48,017 nt of DNA from Pseudomonas viridiflava (GCF_001642795.1 NZ_LKEH01000030.1:99813-147829); one strand, 5' to 3'. Counted from the stretch's first letter, positions 31,566 through 40,248 are shown. The notes: generated by a model not told the origin, from the sequence alone. Numbers and translations are program-made.

Positions 31566-32531
31566 ATGCGCACTGTCATTTTGCGTCGAGGTCTGGCCGC
31601 TCTGTTGGCTGCAGCATTCACGTTAGGTGCCTTGAGCCAGGCTCAGGCCGAGGACCTGCGTATCGGCTATCAAAAGTACGGCACGCTGGTGTTGCTCAAG
31701 GCCAAGGGCTCGCTCGAGAAGCGTCTGGCCGAGCAGGGCGTGAAGGTGCAGTGGACGGAGTTCCCCGGCGGACCGCAATTGCTCGAAGGCCTGAACGTTG
31801 GCTCGATCGACTTCGGCGTCACCGGAGAAACCCCTCCGGTATTCGCGCAGGCGGCCGGTGCCGATCTGCTCTACGTGGCCTACGAACCGCCAGCTCCGAC
31901 CAGCGAGGCGATTCTGGTACCCAAGGATTCTCCGATCACCTCGGTCAAGGACCTCAAGGGCAAGAAAGTCGTCCTTAACAAAGGCTCCAACGTGCATTAC
32001 CTGCTGGTTCGCGCGCTGGAAGACGCAGGTCTGAAGTATTCCGATATCCAGACCGTATTCCTGCCGCCCGCCGACGCCCGTGCCGCTTTCGAGCGTGGCA
32101 GTGTCGACGCCTGGGTCATCTGGGACCCGTACCAGGCCGCTGCCGAGAAACAATTGCAGGCACGCACCCTGAGAGACGGTTCCGGCATCGTCGACAACCA
32201 TCAGTTCTATCTCGCGACCAAACCCTATGCGCAGAAAAACCCGAAGGTGATTCAGGCGCTGATCGAAGAAGTGCGTGCGGTGGGTGAGTGGTCCAAGGCC
32301 AATCCCGAGGAAGTGACCAAACAGGTTGCGCCGCTGCTGGGGCTGCCCGCCGATATCACGCTGACCTCGGTCAAGCGTCAAGGCTATGGGGCGCTGTTCA
32401 TCACCCCGCCCGTGGTTGCTGCCCAGCAGAAGATTGCCGACACCTTCTTCCAGCTCAAATTGATCCCCAAGCCGCTCAGCATTGCTGATGTGGTCTGGTC
32501 GCCACCGGCTGCTGTTGCTCAAGCACAGTGA
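31566..32531 (+). CDS. ssuA: Aliphatic sulfonate ABC transporter substrate-binding protein
   Basis: A 321-residue periplasmic binding protein. The signal peptide is about residues 1-28 (ending LSQAQA). The mature protein begins EDLRIGYQKYGTLVLLKAKG, the SsuA signature, and continues with WTEFPGGPQLLEGLNVGSID, TGETPPVFAQAAG and SVDAWVIWDPY. GTAAAGGAG lies before the ATG. It leads ssuA-ssuC-ssuB-ssuF. The monooxygenase gene ssuD, normally between ssuA and ssuC, is missing: only 28 bp separate the two genes. Confidence 0.95.
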   Translation: MRTVILRRGLAALLAAAFTLGALSQAQAEDLRIGYQKYGTLVLLKAKGSLEKRLAEQGVKVQWTEFPGGPQLLEGLNVGSIDFGVTGETPPVFAQAAGADLLYVAYEPPAPTSEAILVPKDSPITSVKDLKGKKVVLNKGSNVHYLLVRALEDAGLKYSDIQTVFLPPADARAAFERGSVDAWVIWDPYQAAAEKQLQARTLRDGSGIVDNHQFYLATKPYAQKNPKVIQALIEEVRAVGEWSKANPEEVTKQVAPLLGLPADITLTSVKRQGYGALFITPPVVAAQQKIADTFFQLKLIPKPLSIADVVWSPPAAVAQAQ

Positions 32532-32559
32532 TCCACAGGCCCTTCGAGGAGACCACTCC

Positions 32560-33357
32560 ATGAGCCTCAGTGCTTCGCAACGCCTCATTCACCGGCTGGC
32601 GCCCTGGGCGTTACCCGTTCTGCTGCTGGCGGTCTGGCAGCTGTCGGTCAGCGCCGGCTGGTTATCCACGCGCATTTTGCCTGCCCCCAGCGCGGTTATC
32701 GAAGCGGGCGTGACGCTGGTTTCCAGCGGTGAAATCTGGACACACCTGGCCATCAGCGGTTGGCGTGCAGGTCTGGGTTTTGTGATCGGCGGCGGTATCG
32801 GTCTTGCGCTGGGCTTCATCACCGGCCTGAGCAAGTGGGGCGAACGCCTGCTGGACAGCTCGGTGCAGATGATCCGCAACGTGCCGCACCTTGCGCTCAT
32901 CCCGCTGGTGATCCTGTGGTTCGGCATCGATGAAACCGCCAAGATATTTCTGGTGGCGCTGGGCACGCTGTTCCCGATCTACCTGAACACCTATCACGGT
33001 ATTCGCAACATCGACCCGGCGCTGGTGGAAATGTCGCGCAGCTATGGCCTGTCCGGCTTCAGCCTGTTTCGCCATGTGATCCTGCCAGGCGCCATGCCTT
33101 CGATTCTGGTCGGCGTGCGCTTCGCGCTGGGCTTCATGTGGCTGACGTTGATCGTGGCTGAAACCATCTCGGCCAGCTCCGGCATTGGCTATCTGGCGAT
33201 GAACGCCCGTGAGTTTCTGCAAACCGACATCGTGGTGCTGGCCATCGTGCTGTACGCCGTGCTCGGCAAACTCGCGGATCTGGCGGCGCGGGGGCTGGAA
33301 CGGGTCTGCCTGCGCTGGCACCCGGCCTATCAAGTCAGCAAAGGCGGTGCCGCATGA
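32560..33357 (+). CDS. ssuC: Aliphatic sulfonate ABC transporter permease
   Basis: A 265-residue inner-membrane permease with about six helices. The family segments are LPAPSAVIEAGVTLV, MIRNVPHLALIPLVILWFG, and the ATPase-coupling loop SYGLSGFSLFRHVILPGAMP. The C-terminus AREFLQTDIVVLAIVLYAVLGK is typical of SsuC. The start at 32560 follows TTCGAGGAGACC; the open frame upstream overlaps ssuA. It overlaps ssuB by 4 nt (ATGA). Confidence 0.94.
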   Translation: MSLSASQRLIHRLAPWALPVLLLAVWQLSVSAGWLSTRILPAPSAVIEAGVTLVSSGEIWTHLAISGWRAGLGFVIGGGIGLALGFITGLSKWGERLLDSSVQMIRNVPHLALIPLVILWFGIDETAKIFLVALGTLFPIYLNTYHGIRNIDPALVEMSRSYGLSGFSLFRHVILPGAMPSILVGVRFALGFMWLTLIVAETISASSGIGYLAMNAREFLQTDIVVLAIVLYAVLGKLADLAARGLERVCLRWHPAYQVSKGGAA

Positions 33358-34166
33358 GCAATCTGAAACAACAACCGGCACACCTGCTGCGCGGCATTCC
33401 ACTGGCGATTCAGAACATCAAGAAGGCGTTCGGCTCGCGTGAAGTGCTCAAGGACATCGACCTGCACATTCCGGCCGGGCAATTCGTGGCCGTCGTCGGT
33501 CGCAGCGGCTGCGGCAAAAGCACCTTGCTGCGCCTGCTGGCCGGGCTCGACAGCCCGACTCAAGGCGCGCTGCTTGCAGGCTCCGCACCGCTTGGCGATG
33601 CCCGCGAAGACACGCGCCTGATGTTCCAGGAAGCACGTCTGCTGCCGTGGAAAAAGATCATCGACAACGTCGGCCTTGGCCTGACGGGCGATTGGCGCGG
33701 ACAGGCGCTCGAAGCGTTGGATGCAGTCGGTCTGGCTGAGCGCGCCAATGAATGGCCCGCCGCCTTGTCCGGTGGTCAGAAGCAGCGCGTCGCTCTGGCA
33801 CGGGCCTTGATTCACAAGCCCCGCCTTCTGCTGCTCGACGAACCGCTGGGTGCGCTGGATGCGTTGACGCGCATCGAAATGCAGCAACTGATCGAAAAAC
33901 TCTGGCACCAGCATGGCTTCACTGTGCTGCTGGTGACGCACGATGTCAGCGAAGCCGTTGCCATTGCCGACCGCGTGATCCTGATCGAAGAAGGCCGTAT
34001 CGGCCTCGACCTGCTGGTCGATCTGCCACGTCCTCGAGCGCGAGGCTCGCATCGTCTCGCGGCGCTTGAAACCCAAGTCCTCAATCAGGTGCTGGCCATT
34101 CCCGGCTCGCCGCCTGAGCCTGAACCTTCTTCACCCTTGCCCACGCAACTGCGTTGGGCTACTTAA
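33354..34166 (+). CDS. ssuB: Aliphatic sulfonate ABC transporter ATP-binding protein
   Basis: A 270-residue ABC ATPase. Walker A is VGRSGCGKSTLLRLLAG, the Q-loop segment is MFQEARLLPWKKI, the signature is LSGGQKQRVALA, Walker B is LLLLDEPLGALDA, and the switch His is in LVTHDVSEAVAIAD. The C-terminal extension (LPRPRARGSHRLAALETQVL) is typical of SsuB. It is coupled to ssuC by a 4-nt overlap and is followed 27 bp later by ssuF. Confidence 0.95.
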   Translation: MSNLKQQPAHLLRGIPLAIQNIKKAFGSREVLKDIDLHIPAGQFVAVVGRSGCGKSTLLRLLAGLDSPTQGALLAGSAPLGDAREDTRLMFQEARLLPWKKIIDNVGLGLTGDWRGQALEALDAVGLAERANEWPAALSGGQKQRVALARALIHKPRLLLLDEPLGALDALTRIEMQQLIEKLWHQHGFTVLLVTHDVSEAVAIADRVILIEEGRIGLDLLVDLPRPRARGSHRLAALETQVLNQVLAIPGSPPEPEPSSPLPTQLRWAT

Positions 34167-34193
34167 CTCCGATCACCCAAAGGAAGACCTGCC

Positions 34194-34409
34194 ATGACTA
34201 TCAAAGCCATCAACGTTCGCAACCAGTTCAAGGGCACCATCAAGGAAATCGTCCACGGCGACGTGTTGTCCGAAATCGATGTACAGACCGCTTCCGGCGT
34301 CGTGACGTCGGTGATCACCACCCGCTCGGTCAAGGAACTGGAACTGGTCGTGGGCAGCGAAGTGATTGCCTTCGTCAAATCCACCGAGGTGTCGATCGCC
34401 AAACTGTGA
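34194..34409 (+). CDS. ssuF: SsuF, Mop/TOBE-domain small molybdopterin-binding-like protein
   Basis: A 71-residue single Mop (TOBE) domain: INVRNQFKGTIKEIVHGDVLSEID, then TRSVKELELVVGSEVIAFVKSTEVSIAKL. Such molbindins bind molybdate-like oxyanions. In P. putida ssuF is the last gene of the ssu operon and is needed for growth on some sulfur sources. Here it closes the operon before a terminator. AAAGGAAG precedes the ATG. Confidence 0.93.
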   Translation: MTIKAINVRNQFKGTIKEIVHGDVLSEIDVQTASGVVTSVITTRSVKELELVVGSEVIAFVKSTEVSIAKL

Positions 34410-34426
34410 ACAGGCGTAAACACCCG

Positions 34427-34457
34427 ACCCCGAACGGTGAAGACCCTTCGGGGTTTT
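34427..34457 (+). terminator. Terminator of the ssu operon
   Basis: ACCCCGAA (34427-34434) pairs with TTCGGGGT (34447-34454), followed by TTT, 18 bp past the ssuF stop. Confidence 0.8.
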
Positions 34458-34540
34458 ATCATTGTGCTCAGCAGTTTGAGCTATTTATCGACGTCCTCTC
34501 GCCCCGCTTGCAAGGCAAACGAGTAGGGACGGGGCAATGC

Positions 34541-35869
34541 TCAGGAAGGCAGTGTAAATCGGGCCACAACGGGGCGATAGATATCTACATTGCCGCCTAC
34601 CAGCAATGCTCCATCTTCCTGTAGCTTCAGTGAAGTAACTCGATCCTGTTGCCCCATTCCTGACTTGGCCCATCCAGAGTCGGTAAAAGACGTATCCGCA
34701 GAGCCATCAGGCAGCCGGCGTGCGATAAATCCCGCACCGTTATTGGGGCCCTGCCAAAAACCACCGCCGATAATGAGCCGATTGAGCGAATCAATTTCGA
34801 TGTCGTACAGCAGGGTTGCCGAATCACTGATTGTACAGAACAGTGGACGGCCGCCATTGAATTGACTGTCTGGAAGTGCATCCGCGTTCAGTTTGAATAA
34901 GGCTCCCTGATAGCGCGTTGAACCAGTCGGGGACGCATTGCCAAAGCCCCAGTAGCCGCCATCGTTATCAGGCCGTAGATTGACGATATGACGCACTGTC
35001 GCGTCTTCATCTGCTGCGGGATCGAACATCAAGTAGCCCGCTGCGCCATAGCCGGTGTCAACTGAGCCATCTGCATTCAGACGAGCGATGAAGCCTGTTT
35101 CACCCTCAGCAGGCTCCTGCATTGATCCCCATATGAGAAGTTTGCCGTCCTTCAATGTCAGTTGATTTCTCAAGGCTACAAGCCCAACGGGTGATGCATG
35201 CTTGATGGTGGTGACGCCTCCCTGTCCGAATGATGCGTCCAGCGCTCCTTGAACGGTGTATTTCAGCACATAGGCATCGGGGAGGTTTTGAAGGGTCGCG
35301 CAGACGATAACGCTTGAATCTGCCTGATGTTTTGAAATGCACGCAGCCGCATGTTGAGACATGGCGGCGTGAAGAACACCTGCTTCCTGTTCGACGCGCG
35401 GATCGGGTCTGACTGGCTTGCTTCCAGAGCCCGCTTTTCCTTGGGATTCCAAGGGCAGGTATTGAACAATAAACCCGTTGTGATTACCGCCGAACGTTGT
35501 ATCCAGTTTGCCAGATCCGGCAATGCGTGCCAGACCCAGTGCATTGGCTCCATGAGACACAGGACACAACAGATCTTTTTCATCTGGCAACCTGATGACC
35601 TGATTGAAAGTCCAGGCAAAGTTCGACGCATCAAATTCCGGCACTGCATAGCCTGAATCTCCGTACGACACGTCCAGTTCTCCAGTGTCAGAAAGGCAGT
35701 TGAGGCCGCAGCGAGAGTTGTCGGCAACGCATGAAATGATTTTTCCGTCCGCGCGTTGTTCGACTGTATGCACGACGCCGGTCTCCAGAACATTCAGTCT
35801 GGCTATACCACCTTCACCGAACGCAGTGTCCAGCACGGGGCCTGTAGATTGCTTGTCTTGATGGTTCAT
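34541..35869 (-). CDS. Delta-60 repeat protein, probable seven-bladed beta-propeller
   Basis: A 442-residue protein without signal peptide or membrane segment. It contains seven copies of the delta-60 repeat core (L-D-x-x-F/Y-G-x-x-G) at about residues 13, 65, 122, 210, 270, 332 and 391, mostly 52-62 residues apart. Examples are LDTAFGEGGIARL, LDVSYGDSGYAV, LDASFGQGGVTTI and VDTGYGAAGYLMF. Repeats often follow a G-K-L/DGS turn. Seven repeats suggest a beta-propeller. Function is unknown; related repeats occur in large secreted or surface proteins. Codon use includes AGA, ATA, ACA and TCA more often than its neighbours, suggesting recent acquisition. It is monocistronic. Confidence 0.8.
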   Translation of the reverse strand: MNHQDKQSTGPVLDTAFGEGGIARLNVLETGVVHTVEQRADGKIISCVADNSRCGLNCLSDTGELDVSYGDSGYAVPEFDASNFAWTFNQVIRLPDEKDLLCPVSHGANALGLARIAGSGKLDTTFGGNHNGFIVQYLPLESQGKAGSGSKPVRPDPRVEQEAGVLHAAMSQHAAACISKHQADSSVIVCATLQNLPDAYVLKYTVQGALDASFGQGGVTTIKHASPVGLVALRNQLTLKDGKLLIWGSMQEPAEGETGFIARLNADGSVDTGYGAAGYLMFDPAADEDATVRHIVNLRPDNDGGYWGFGNASPTGSTRYQGALFKLNADALPDSQFNGGRPLFCTISDSATLLYDIEIDSLNRLIIGGGFWQGPNNGAGFIARRLPDGSADTSFTDSGWAKSGMGQQDRVTSLKLQEDGALLVGGNVDIYRPVVARFTLPS

Positions 35870-36227
35870 GATGTTCCCTCATCATAAAGAGTGGTTGTAT
35901 TGACGTGGTCATCCATGGTTTTTGAAAGACATTGCCTTCGCCAGGCAATCATCGAAACGCCACGCTGTCCAGTGTGCGCCTCTTGATCTTGCGCGAAGCG
36001 GCGGTTGGTCGACTTGAGCAGCCGGGCTAGCAGTTTTGTCAGGTATTGCTCCTGCCCGTTTTGCAGGATGCCGGGATCTGTTCCTTCCGGCTGGCTATAC
36101 GTAGAACTCTCTGCGCACGGAGTGCCCTGCTGGTATCGCTACGACGCGCTGAATTGCATCGTCGTCAGAAGTGCCTTCCTGAGTTGATGGGCTGTGGATG
36201 ATCTGCCAATGGCAACCAGGATCGTTG
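35870..36227. other. Intergenic stretch without a supported gene
   Basis: 358 bp between the delta-60 gene and the TetR gene. A 60-codon open frame at 36005-36187 has no ribosome-binding site and an odd composition. The part nearest 35870 must hold the delta-60 gene promoter. No repeat or clear terminator for the TetR gene is seen. Confidence 0.4.
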
Positions 36228-36872
36228 TCAGCCAATCACTGGAACACTTCTTTTCACCAGAAAAGGCGGCAGATACAACCCCACATACGCATCAAACACC
36301 CGCATCCCTTCCACCGCCATGCGCGGCGTGATCTCGCCGTGCAGTTGCACCGAACGGGCGTACACGCGGTCGCCCAGTTCCATGGCCAGAGCGAACACAT
36401 CCACGTCATCCGGCAGCGCGGGCAGGTGGAAGTGGCGGTTGAACACGTCGAGCATCAGGTGGCCCAGTTCGATGTCGTGCTGGCGGTCGGCCTGGTTGAT
36501 TTCGGTCAGACCGTGTTGGGCCAGGATCAACTGACGGGCTGCGGCGTCGGCATTGTAGATGTCCAGCATGCGCATCTCGACCACGCGGGACAGGTCGCGC
36601 CAGCTGTCGAGCGAATCATGTTCAATGGGTGCCTGCAGGGAGGCCCGGAACGCCGCGTGAATGTCTGCCGTCAGCGCTTCAAGCAGAGCAGGCACGCTGG
36701 CGAAGAAGTGATAGACCGACGACGGAGGAATACCTGCGCGCTCCGCCACGCTGTAGATCGACAGGCTGGCCACGCCTTCCGACGCCAGCAGCGTGCGTGC
36801 CGCGTCCAGAATCGAGTCGATTCTGGCCTGGCTGCGTGCTCGGGGTTTGCGCGGGGCGACAGTGCGGGTCAT
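36228..36872 (-). CDS. TetR/AcrR family transcriptional regulator
   Basis: A 214-residue repressor-type protein. The N-terminal helix-turn-helix is at about residues 12-58: RIDSILDAARTLLASEG, then SLSIYSVAERAGIPPSSVYHFF. The C-terminal ligand/dimer domain covers the remainder (RVVEMRMLDIYNADAAARQLIL). The start at 36872 (MTRTVAPRKPRARSQ) gives a basic arm before the HTH; the frame extends 20 codons further upstream without a better signal. It lies downstream of the GhrA-type reductase, same strand, 76 bp away. It may regulate it, but no operator is identified. Confidence 0.88.
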   Translation of the reverse strand: MTRTVAPRKPRARSQARIDSILDAARTLLASEGVASLSIYSVAERAGIPPSSVYHFFASVPALLEALTADIHAAFRASLQAPIEHDSLDSWRDLSRVVEMRMLDIYNADAAARQLILAQHGLTEINQADRQHDIELGHLMLDVFNRHFHLPALPDDVDVFALAMELGDRVYARSVQLHGEITPRMAVEGMRVFDAYVGLYLPPFLVKRSVPVIG

Positions 36873-36948
36873 GACGAGGCTCTCGGTTGAACGAGCGCTA
36901 TTGTAAGACAAACCCGTCACGGCTGTCGGCAAGCGAAGCGGCTTGCAG

Positions 36949-37878
36949 CTAGTAACCCTGGCCGCGATCCACCTGTCCGTTCATGACCTCGCCGCGTTCG
37001 AAGCGCCGAATATTGTCCAGCAGTCCGGGAAATGCGCTTTCCGGCTGGGTCATGGCCGCAACGTGCGGTGTCAGCAGGATATTCGGATGCGTCCAGAACG
37101 GGTGATCCGCAGGCGCGGGCTCCTGTTGCATCACGTCCAGTACCGCCGCGCTGAGCTGGCCGCTGTCCAGCGCCGCCAGCAGATCGTTTTCCACCAGATG
37201 CCCACCGCGCCCCATGTTGATCAGCGCAGCGCCTTGCGGCAGTTGCTCGAACAGCGTGCGATTGAGGATGCCTTCGGTTTGCCCGGTCAACGGCAGCACG
37301 CACAGCAGAATGTCGCATTGGCCCAGAAAGGCCGGGAGCTGTTCTTCACCGGCATGGCATTTCACGCCCTCGATGTGATGCTCGCTTCGTGCCCAGCCTG
37401 ACAGCTCGAAACCGAATGGCTTGAGGCTCGACAGAATCTGCTGCGCCTGCAGGCCCAGCCCCATGACACCCACTCGACGTTTATGAGCAGGGGTCAATGG
37501 ATGCGATTTCCAGCGTCCTTCTACCTGTTGTTGCCGATAGCGCAGCATGTCGCGGTGCAGACTCAGTACCGCAAACGTCGCGTATTCGCACATGCCCCGG
37601 CTGATGCCCGGATCGAGCAGGCGCGCGACCGGCAGCGATTTCGGGATGCGGCTCAGGTCCAGTTGATCGACCCCTGCCGACAGGGCGAACAACACCTTCA
37701 GGTTTGGCAGTACTTCCTGCAGATCATCCGGTGCCAGCCAGGCGCCCAGATAATGAACGTCCTCGGGGTTACCGATGTTCGGCCATTCCCGCCATTCGAT
37801 GTCTGGCGCGTGCTCGGCGAACAGCACTCGCCAGCGTTCGGCGCGTGCAGGATCGGCTTTGTAGAGAAAGGCGGGCAT
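36949..37878 (-). CDS. ghrA: Glyoxylate/hydroxypyruvate reductase A-type D-2-hydroxyacid dehydrogenase
   Basis: A 309-residue NAD(P)-dependent D-2-hydroxyacid dehydrogenase. The nucleotide fold has VGVMGLGLQAQQILSSL; the substrate Arg region is INMGRGGHLVENDLL; the catalytic Glu is in LDVMQQEPAPADHPFW; the catalytic His is in LTPHVAAMT. These fit the GhrA subgroup, which reduces glyoxylate and hydroxypyruvate. The start at 37878 (MPAFLYKADPARAERW) has AGGAAA upstream; the extension from 37932 is not family-like. TetR gene follows. Confidence 0.88.
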   Translation of the reverse strand: MPAFLYKADPARAERWRVLFAEHAPDIEWREWPNIGNPEDVHYLGAWLAPDDLQEVLPNLKVLFALSAGVDQLDLSRIPKSLPVARLLDPGISRGMCEYATFAVLSLHRDMLRYRQQQVEGRWKSHPLTPAHKRRVGVMGLGLQAQQILSSLKPFGFELSGWARSEHHIEGVKCHAGEEQLPAFLGQCDILLCVLPLTGQTEGILNRTLFEQLPQGAALINMGRGGHLVENDLLAALDSGQLSAAVLDVMQQEPAPADHPFWTHPNILLTPHVAAMTQPESAFPGLLDNIRRFERGEVMNGQVDRGQGY

Positions 37879-37987
37879 GGGCTTTTCCTGAGGATTAGAG
37901 GGGGTCTCCATCTTGCCGCAACGGTGAAGCACGATCTGTTGAAAGGCCCGTCCTCAAGCGCTGTGCGCGCTGAAAAAGAGCGTTTTG

Positions 37988-38030
37988 CGGCAGATTAACC
38001 GGGCCTTCGAGACCGTGAAGGAATCTGCCG
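37988..38030. promoter_or_regulatory. Inverted repeat upstream of the class III aminotransferase (1)
   Basis: CGGCAGATT (37988-37996) and AATCTGCCG (38022-38030) form a perfect 9-bp inverted repeat with a 25-nt spacer, about 130-170 bp before the aminotransferase start. It could be a bipartite operator or a weak hairpin. Confidence 0.4.
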
Positions 38031-38074
38031 TTTGCGACGTGAAAAACAGTCGATATGGACTTCTGAGGGGCCAA

Positions 38075-38100
38075 GTTCGGCGTAGATCGTTTCGCCGAAC
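38075..38100. promoter_or_regulatory. Inverted repeat upstream of the class III aminotransferase (2)
   Basis: GTTCGGCG (38075-38082) and CGCCGAAC (38093-38100) form a perfect 8-bp inverted repeat with a 10-nt AT-rich spacer, 61 bp before the ATG. The position suits an operator or activator site; an Lrp-type regulator is encoded two genes downstream. Confidence 0.45.
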
Positions 38101-38160
38101 GCTTAACCTGAACAGCATCGCAGCCACCCGCCGGTTGCCTGGCTCACTATAGGTAAAACC

Positions 38161-39465
38161 ATGAACAGCAAAGTCGACGAAACACCTCATCTGCTCCGTC
38201 AGCGCGATCAGTTCGTGCCGCGCGGCATTGTCACGGCCCACCCGCTGGTCATCGACCGTGCGCAGGGTTCCGAGATGTGGGACGTCGACGGCAAACGTTA
38301 CCTGGACTTCGTGGGTGGCATCGGCGTATTGAACATCGGTCACAATCACCCGAACGTCGTGAAGGCCATTCAGGGTCAGTTGGAAAAAGTGACCCATGCC
38401 TGTTTTCAGGTGGCGTCCTACCAGCCTTATGTGGATCTGGCCAAGCGTTTGAGCCTACTGGTCGCAGGTCAGAGCGGCATCGATCACAAGGCCGTGTTCT
38501 TCACGTCCGGTGCCGAAGCGGTGGAAAACGCGGTGAAGATCGCCCGCGCTCACACCAATCGCCCGGCGATCATCTCATTCCGAGGCGGCTTTCACGGTCG
38601 CACGCTGCTCGGCACCACGCTGACCGGCATGAGCCAGCCTTACAAGCAGAACTTCGGGCCGATGGCGCCCGAAGTGTTTCACACCCCTTATCCGAATGAG
38701 TACCGCGGTGTCACCAGCGAAATGGCGTTGGCTGCGCTGCATGAATTGCTGGCGACCCAGGTTGCGCCTGACCGCGTGGCGGCCATTCTCATCGAGCCTG
38801 TGCAGGGCGACGGTGGTTTTCTGACCGCGCCGGTCGAGTTTCTGAAGGCGCTGCGGGCGCTGACCGAGCAGCACGGCATCGTGTTGATTCTGGACGAAAT
38901 CCAGACCGGTTTCGGTCGTACCGGCAAGTGGTTCGGTTTCGAGCACGCCGGGATCCAGCCGGATCTGGTCACTGTCGCCAAGAGCCTGGCGGGCGGCATG
39001 CCTTTGTCGGGTGTGGTCGGTCGCGCCGAGATCATGGACGCACCGCTTCCGGGCGGTCTGGGCGGCACCTACGGCGGTAATGCGCTGTCTTGCGCCGCCG
39101 CATTGGCAGTCATCGACACCTATGAACAGGAACATCTGCTGGCGCGTGGCGAGCAACTGGGTCAGCACCTGCGTGCCGGACTGCTCAAGCTGAAAGAGCG
39201 TTACAGCTGCATCGGCGACGTGCGCGGCACCGGTTTCATGCTGGCCATGGAAATGGTCAAGGATGACGCCCAGCGTAGCCCCGACGCTGACCTCAACTCG
39301 AAGATCATCGATCAGGCACGCATCGGCGGACTGCTGGTGATCAAGTGCGGCGTGTACCGCAACGTGTTGCGCTTCCTGGCACCGCTGGTGACCACCGAGC
39401 AGCAGATTGACGAAGCACTGACCATCCTCGACGCCGCGCTGGCACGAGTATTGAAATCCAACTGA
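38161..39465 (+). CDS. gabT: Class III aminotransferase, 4-aminobutyrate (GABA/5-aminovalerate) type
   Basis: A 434-residue PLP enzyme. It shows TSGAEAVENAVKIARAHT (about residues 115-132), RGGFHGRT (141-148), IEPVQGDGGF (211-220), LDEIQTGFGRTG (244-255, with Asp245 contacting PLP), and the Schiff-base Lys274 in TVAKSLAGGMPL. Length and motifs match GabT/DavT, which transfer the amino group of GABA or 5-aminovalerate to 2-oxoglutarate. No gabD or davD is adjacent, so the exact substrate is open. Two inverted repeats lie upstream. A HAD hydrolase and an Lrp regulator follow on the same strand. Confidence 0.88.
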   Translation: MNSKVDETPHLLRQRDQFVPRGIVTAHPLVIDRAQGSEMWDVDGKRYLDFVGGIGVLNIGHNHPNVVKAIQGQLEKVTHACFQVASYQPYVDLAKRLSLLVAGQSGIDHKAVFFTSGAEAVENAVKIARAHTNRPAIISFRGGFHGRTLLGTTLTGMSQPYKQNFGPMAPEVFHTPYPNEYRGVTSEMALAALHELLATQVAPDRVAAILIEPVQGDGGFLTAPVEFLKALRALTEQHGIVLILDEIQTGFGRTGKWFGFEHAGIQPDLVTVAKSLAGGMPLSGVVGRAEIMDAPLPGGLGGTYGGNALSCAAALAVIDTYEQEHLLARGEQLGQHLRAGLLKLKERYSCIGDVRGTGFMLAMEMVKDDAQRSPDADLNSKIIDQARIGGLLVIKCGVYRNVLRFLAPLVTTEQQIDEALTILDAALARVLKSN

Positions 39466-39544
39466 GCCCAGGCCCGGTCATGACGTTGCAAGACGCTGCG
39501 ACCGGGCGCCGTGGTTCACTGTTGGAAAGGAGACGTTGCCTGCC

Positions 39545-40201
39545 ATGGGGCTTATTGATTACCGCGCACTGCTGATCGATTGTGATGAAGTTCTGGTGGA
39601 TCGCGACTCCGGGGTGTGGACCGCCTTGCAGCCGCTGCTGGACAACGCCATGTCCGCGCCGGACCGCGATGCTGTGCTGACCGAATTCAACGCGGTCATC
39701 GCCACGCTCTATCCACGTTTTGACGAACTGGGTTTCAGTGGCCTGTTGTGTTTTGCCCATCGCCAGCTGGCCGAGCGGCTGGGCATCAAGACCAGTTGGG
39801 AGGAGGGCATGAGCTTCGCCCGTTCGGTACCCAACTGGACGCTGTTCGAAGACGCACCCGGCGCCATGCTCTATCTGCGCAAGTTCTACCGACTGCTGGT
39901 CTACGCCGACCGTGATCTTCAGGACCGGGCTTTGCTCTGCGAGCGGCTGGGGCTTGAGCCCGACAGTCTGCTGTCACTGACGACTCACCCTTTGGACGAT
40001 CCGCAATGGCTTGCCGGGATGGACCTGGACCCTGCCGAAACCCTGGTGGTGTCGCGCCCGCCCGCCACCGCGTTGGGCAGCGGCGGTCTCTGTCTGATCC
40101 GCAGAAGCCGTGCGCAACACAGCCAGCCATGTCCGGCAGACATCTGTATCAACAGCATGGCCGATCTGGTCGCTCAGCATCAGCTGTCCTTACGGCGCTG
40201 A
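39545..40201 (+). CDS. HAD-superfamily hydrolase
   Basis: A 218-residue cytoplasmic phosphatase/dehalogenase-like protein. Motif I is LLIDCDEVLVDRD (about residues 8-20), with the two catalytic aspartates (D-C-D). The cap domain is helical, followed by FYRLLVYADRD at the motif II position and DPAETLVVSRPP at motif III/IV, somewhat divergent. Substrate unknown. The ATG at 39545 is 12 bases after AAAGGAG; an in-frame TTG at 39536 is too close. Position between the aminotransferase and the Lrp regulator suggests co-transcription. Confidence 0.75.
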   Translation: MGLIDYRALLIDCDEVLVDRDSGVWTALQPLLDNAMSAPDRDAVLTEFNAVIATLYPRFDELGFSGLLCFAHRQLAERLGIKTSWEEGMSFARSVPNWTLFEDAPGAMLYLRKFYRLLVYADRDLQDRALLCERLGLEPDSLLSLTTHPLDDPQWLAGMDLDPAETLVVSRPPATALGSGGLCLIRRSRAQHSQPCPADICINSMADLVAQHQLSLRR

Positions 40202-40248
40202 TTTTGCTAGAAGGTAGGCACTGTGAACGGCACAACACGAGGTAGGTA

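Noticed and set aside
36005..36187. 60-codon open frame in the gap before the TetR gene
   Set aside because: No ribosome-binding site, odd Cys/Ser/Arg composition, no resemblance to a known family.
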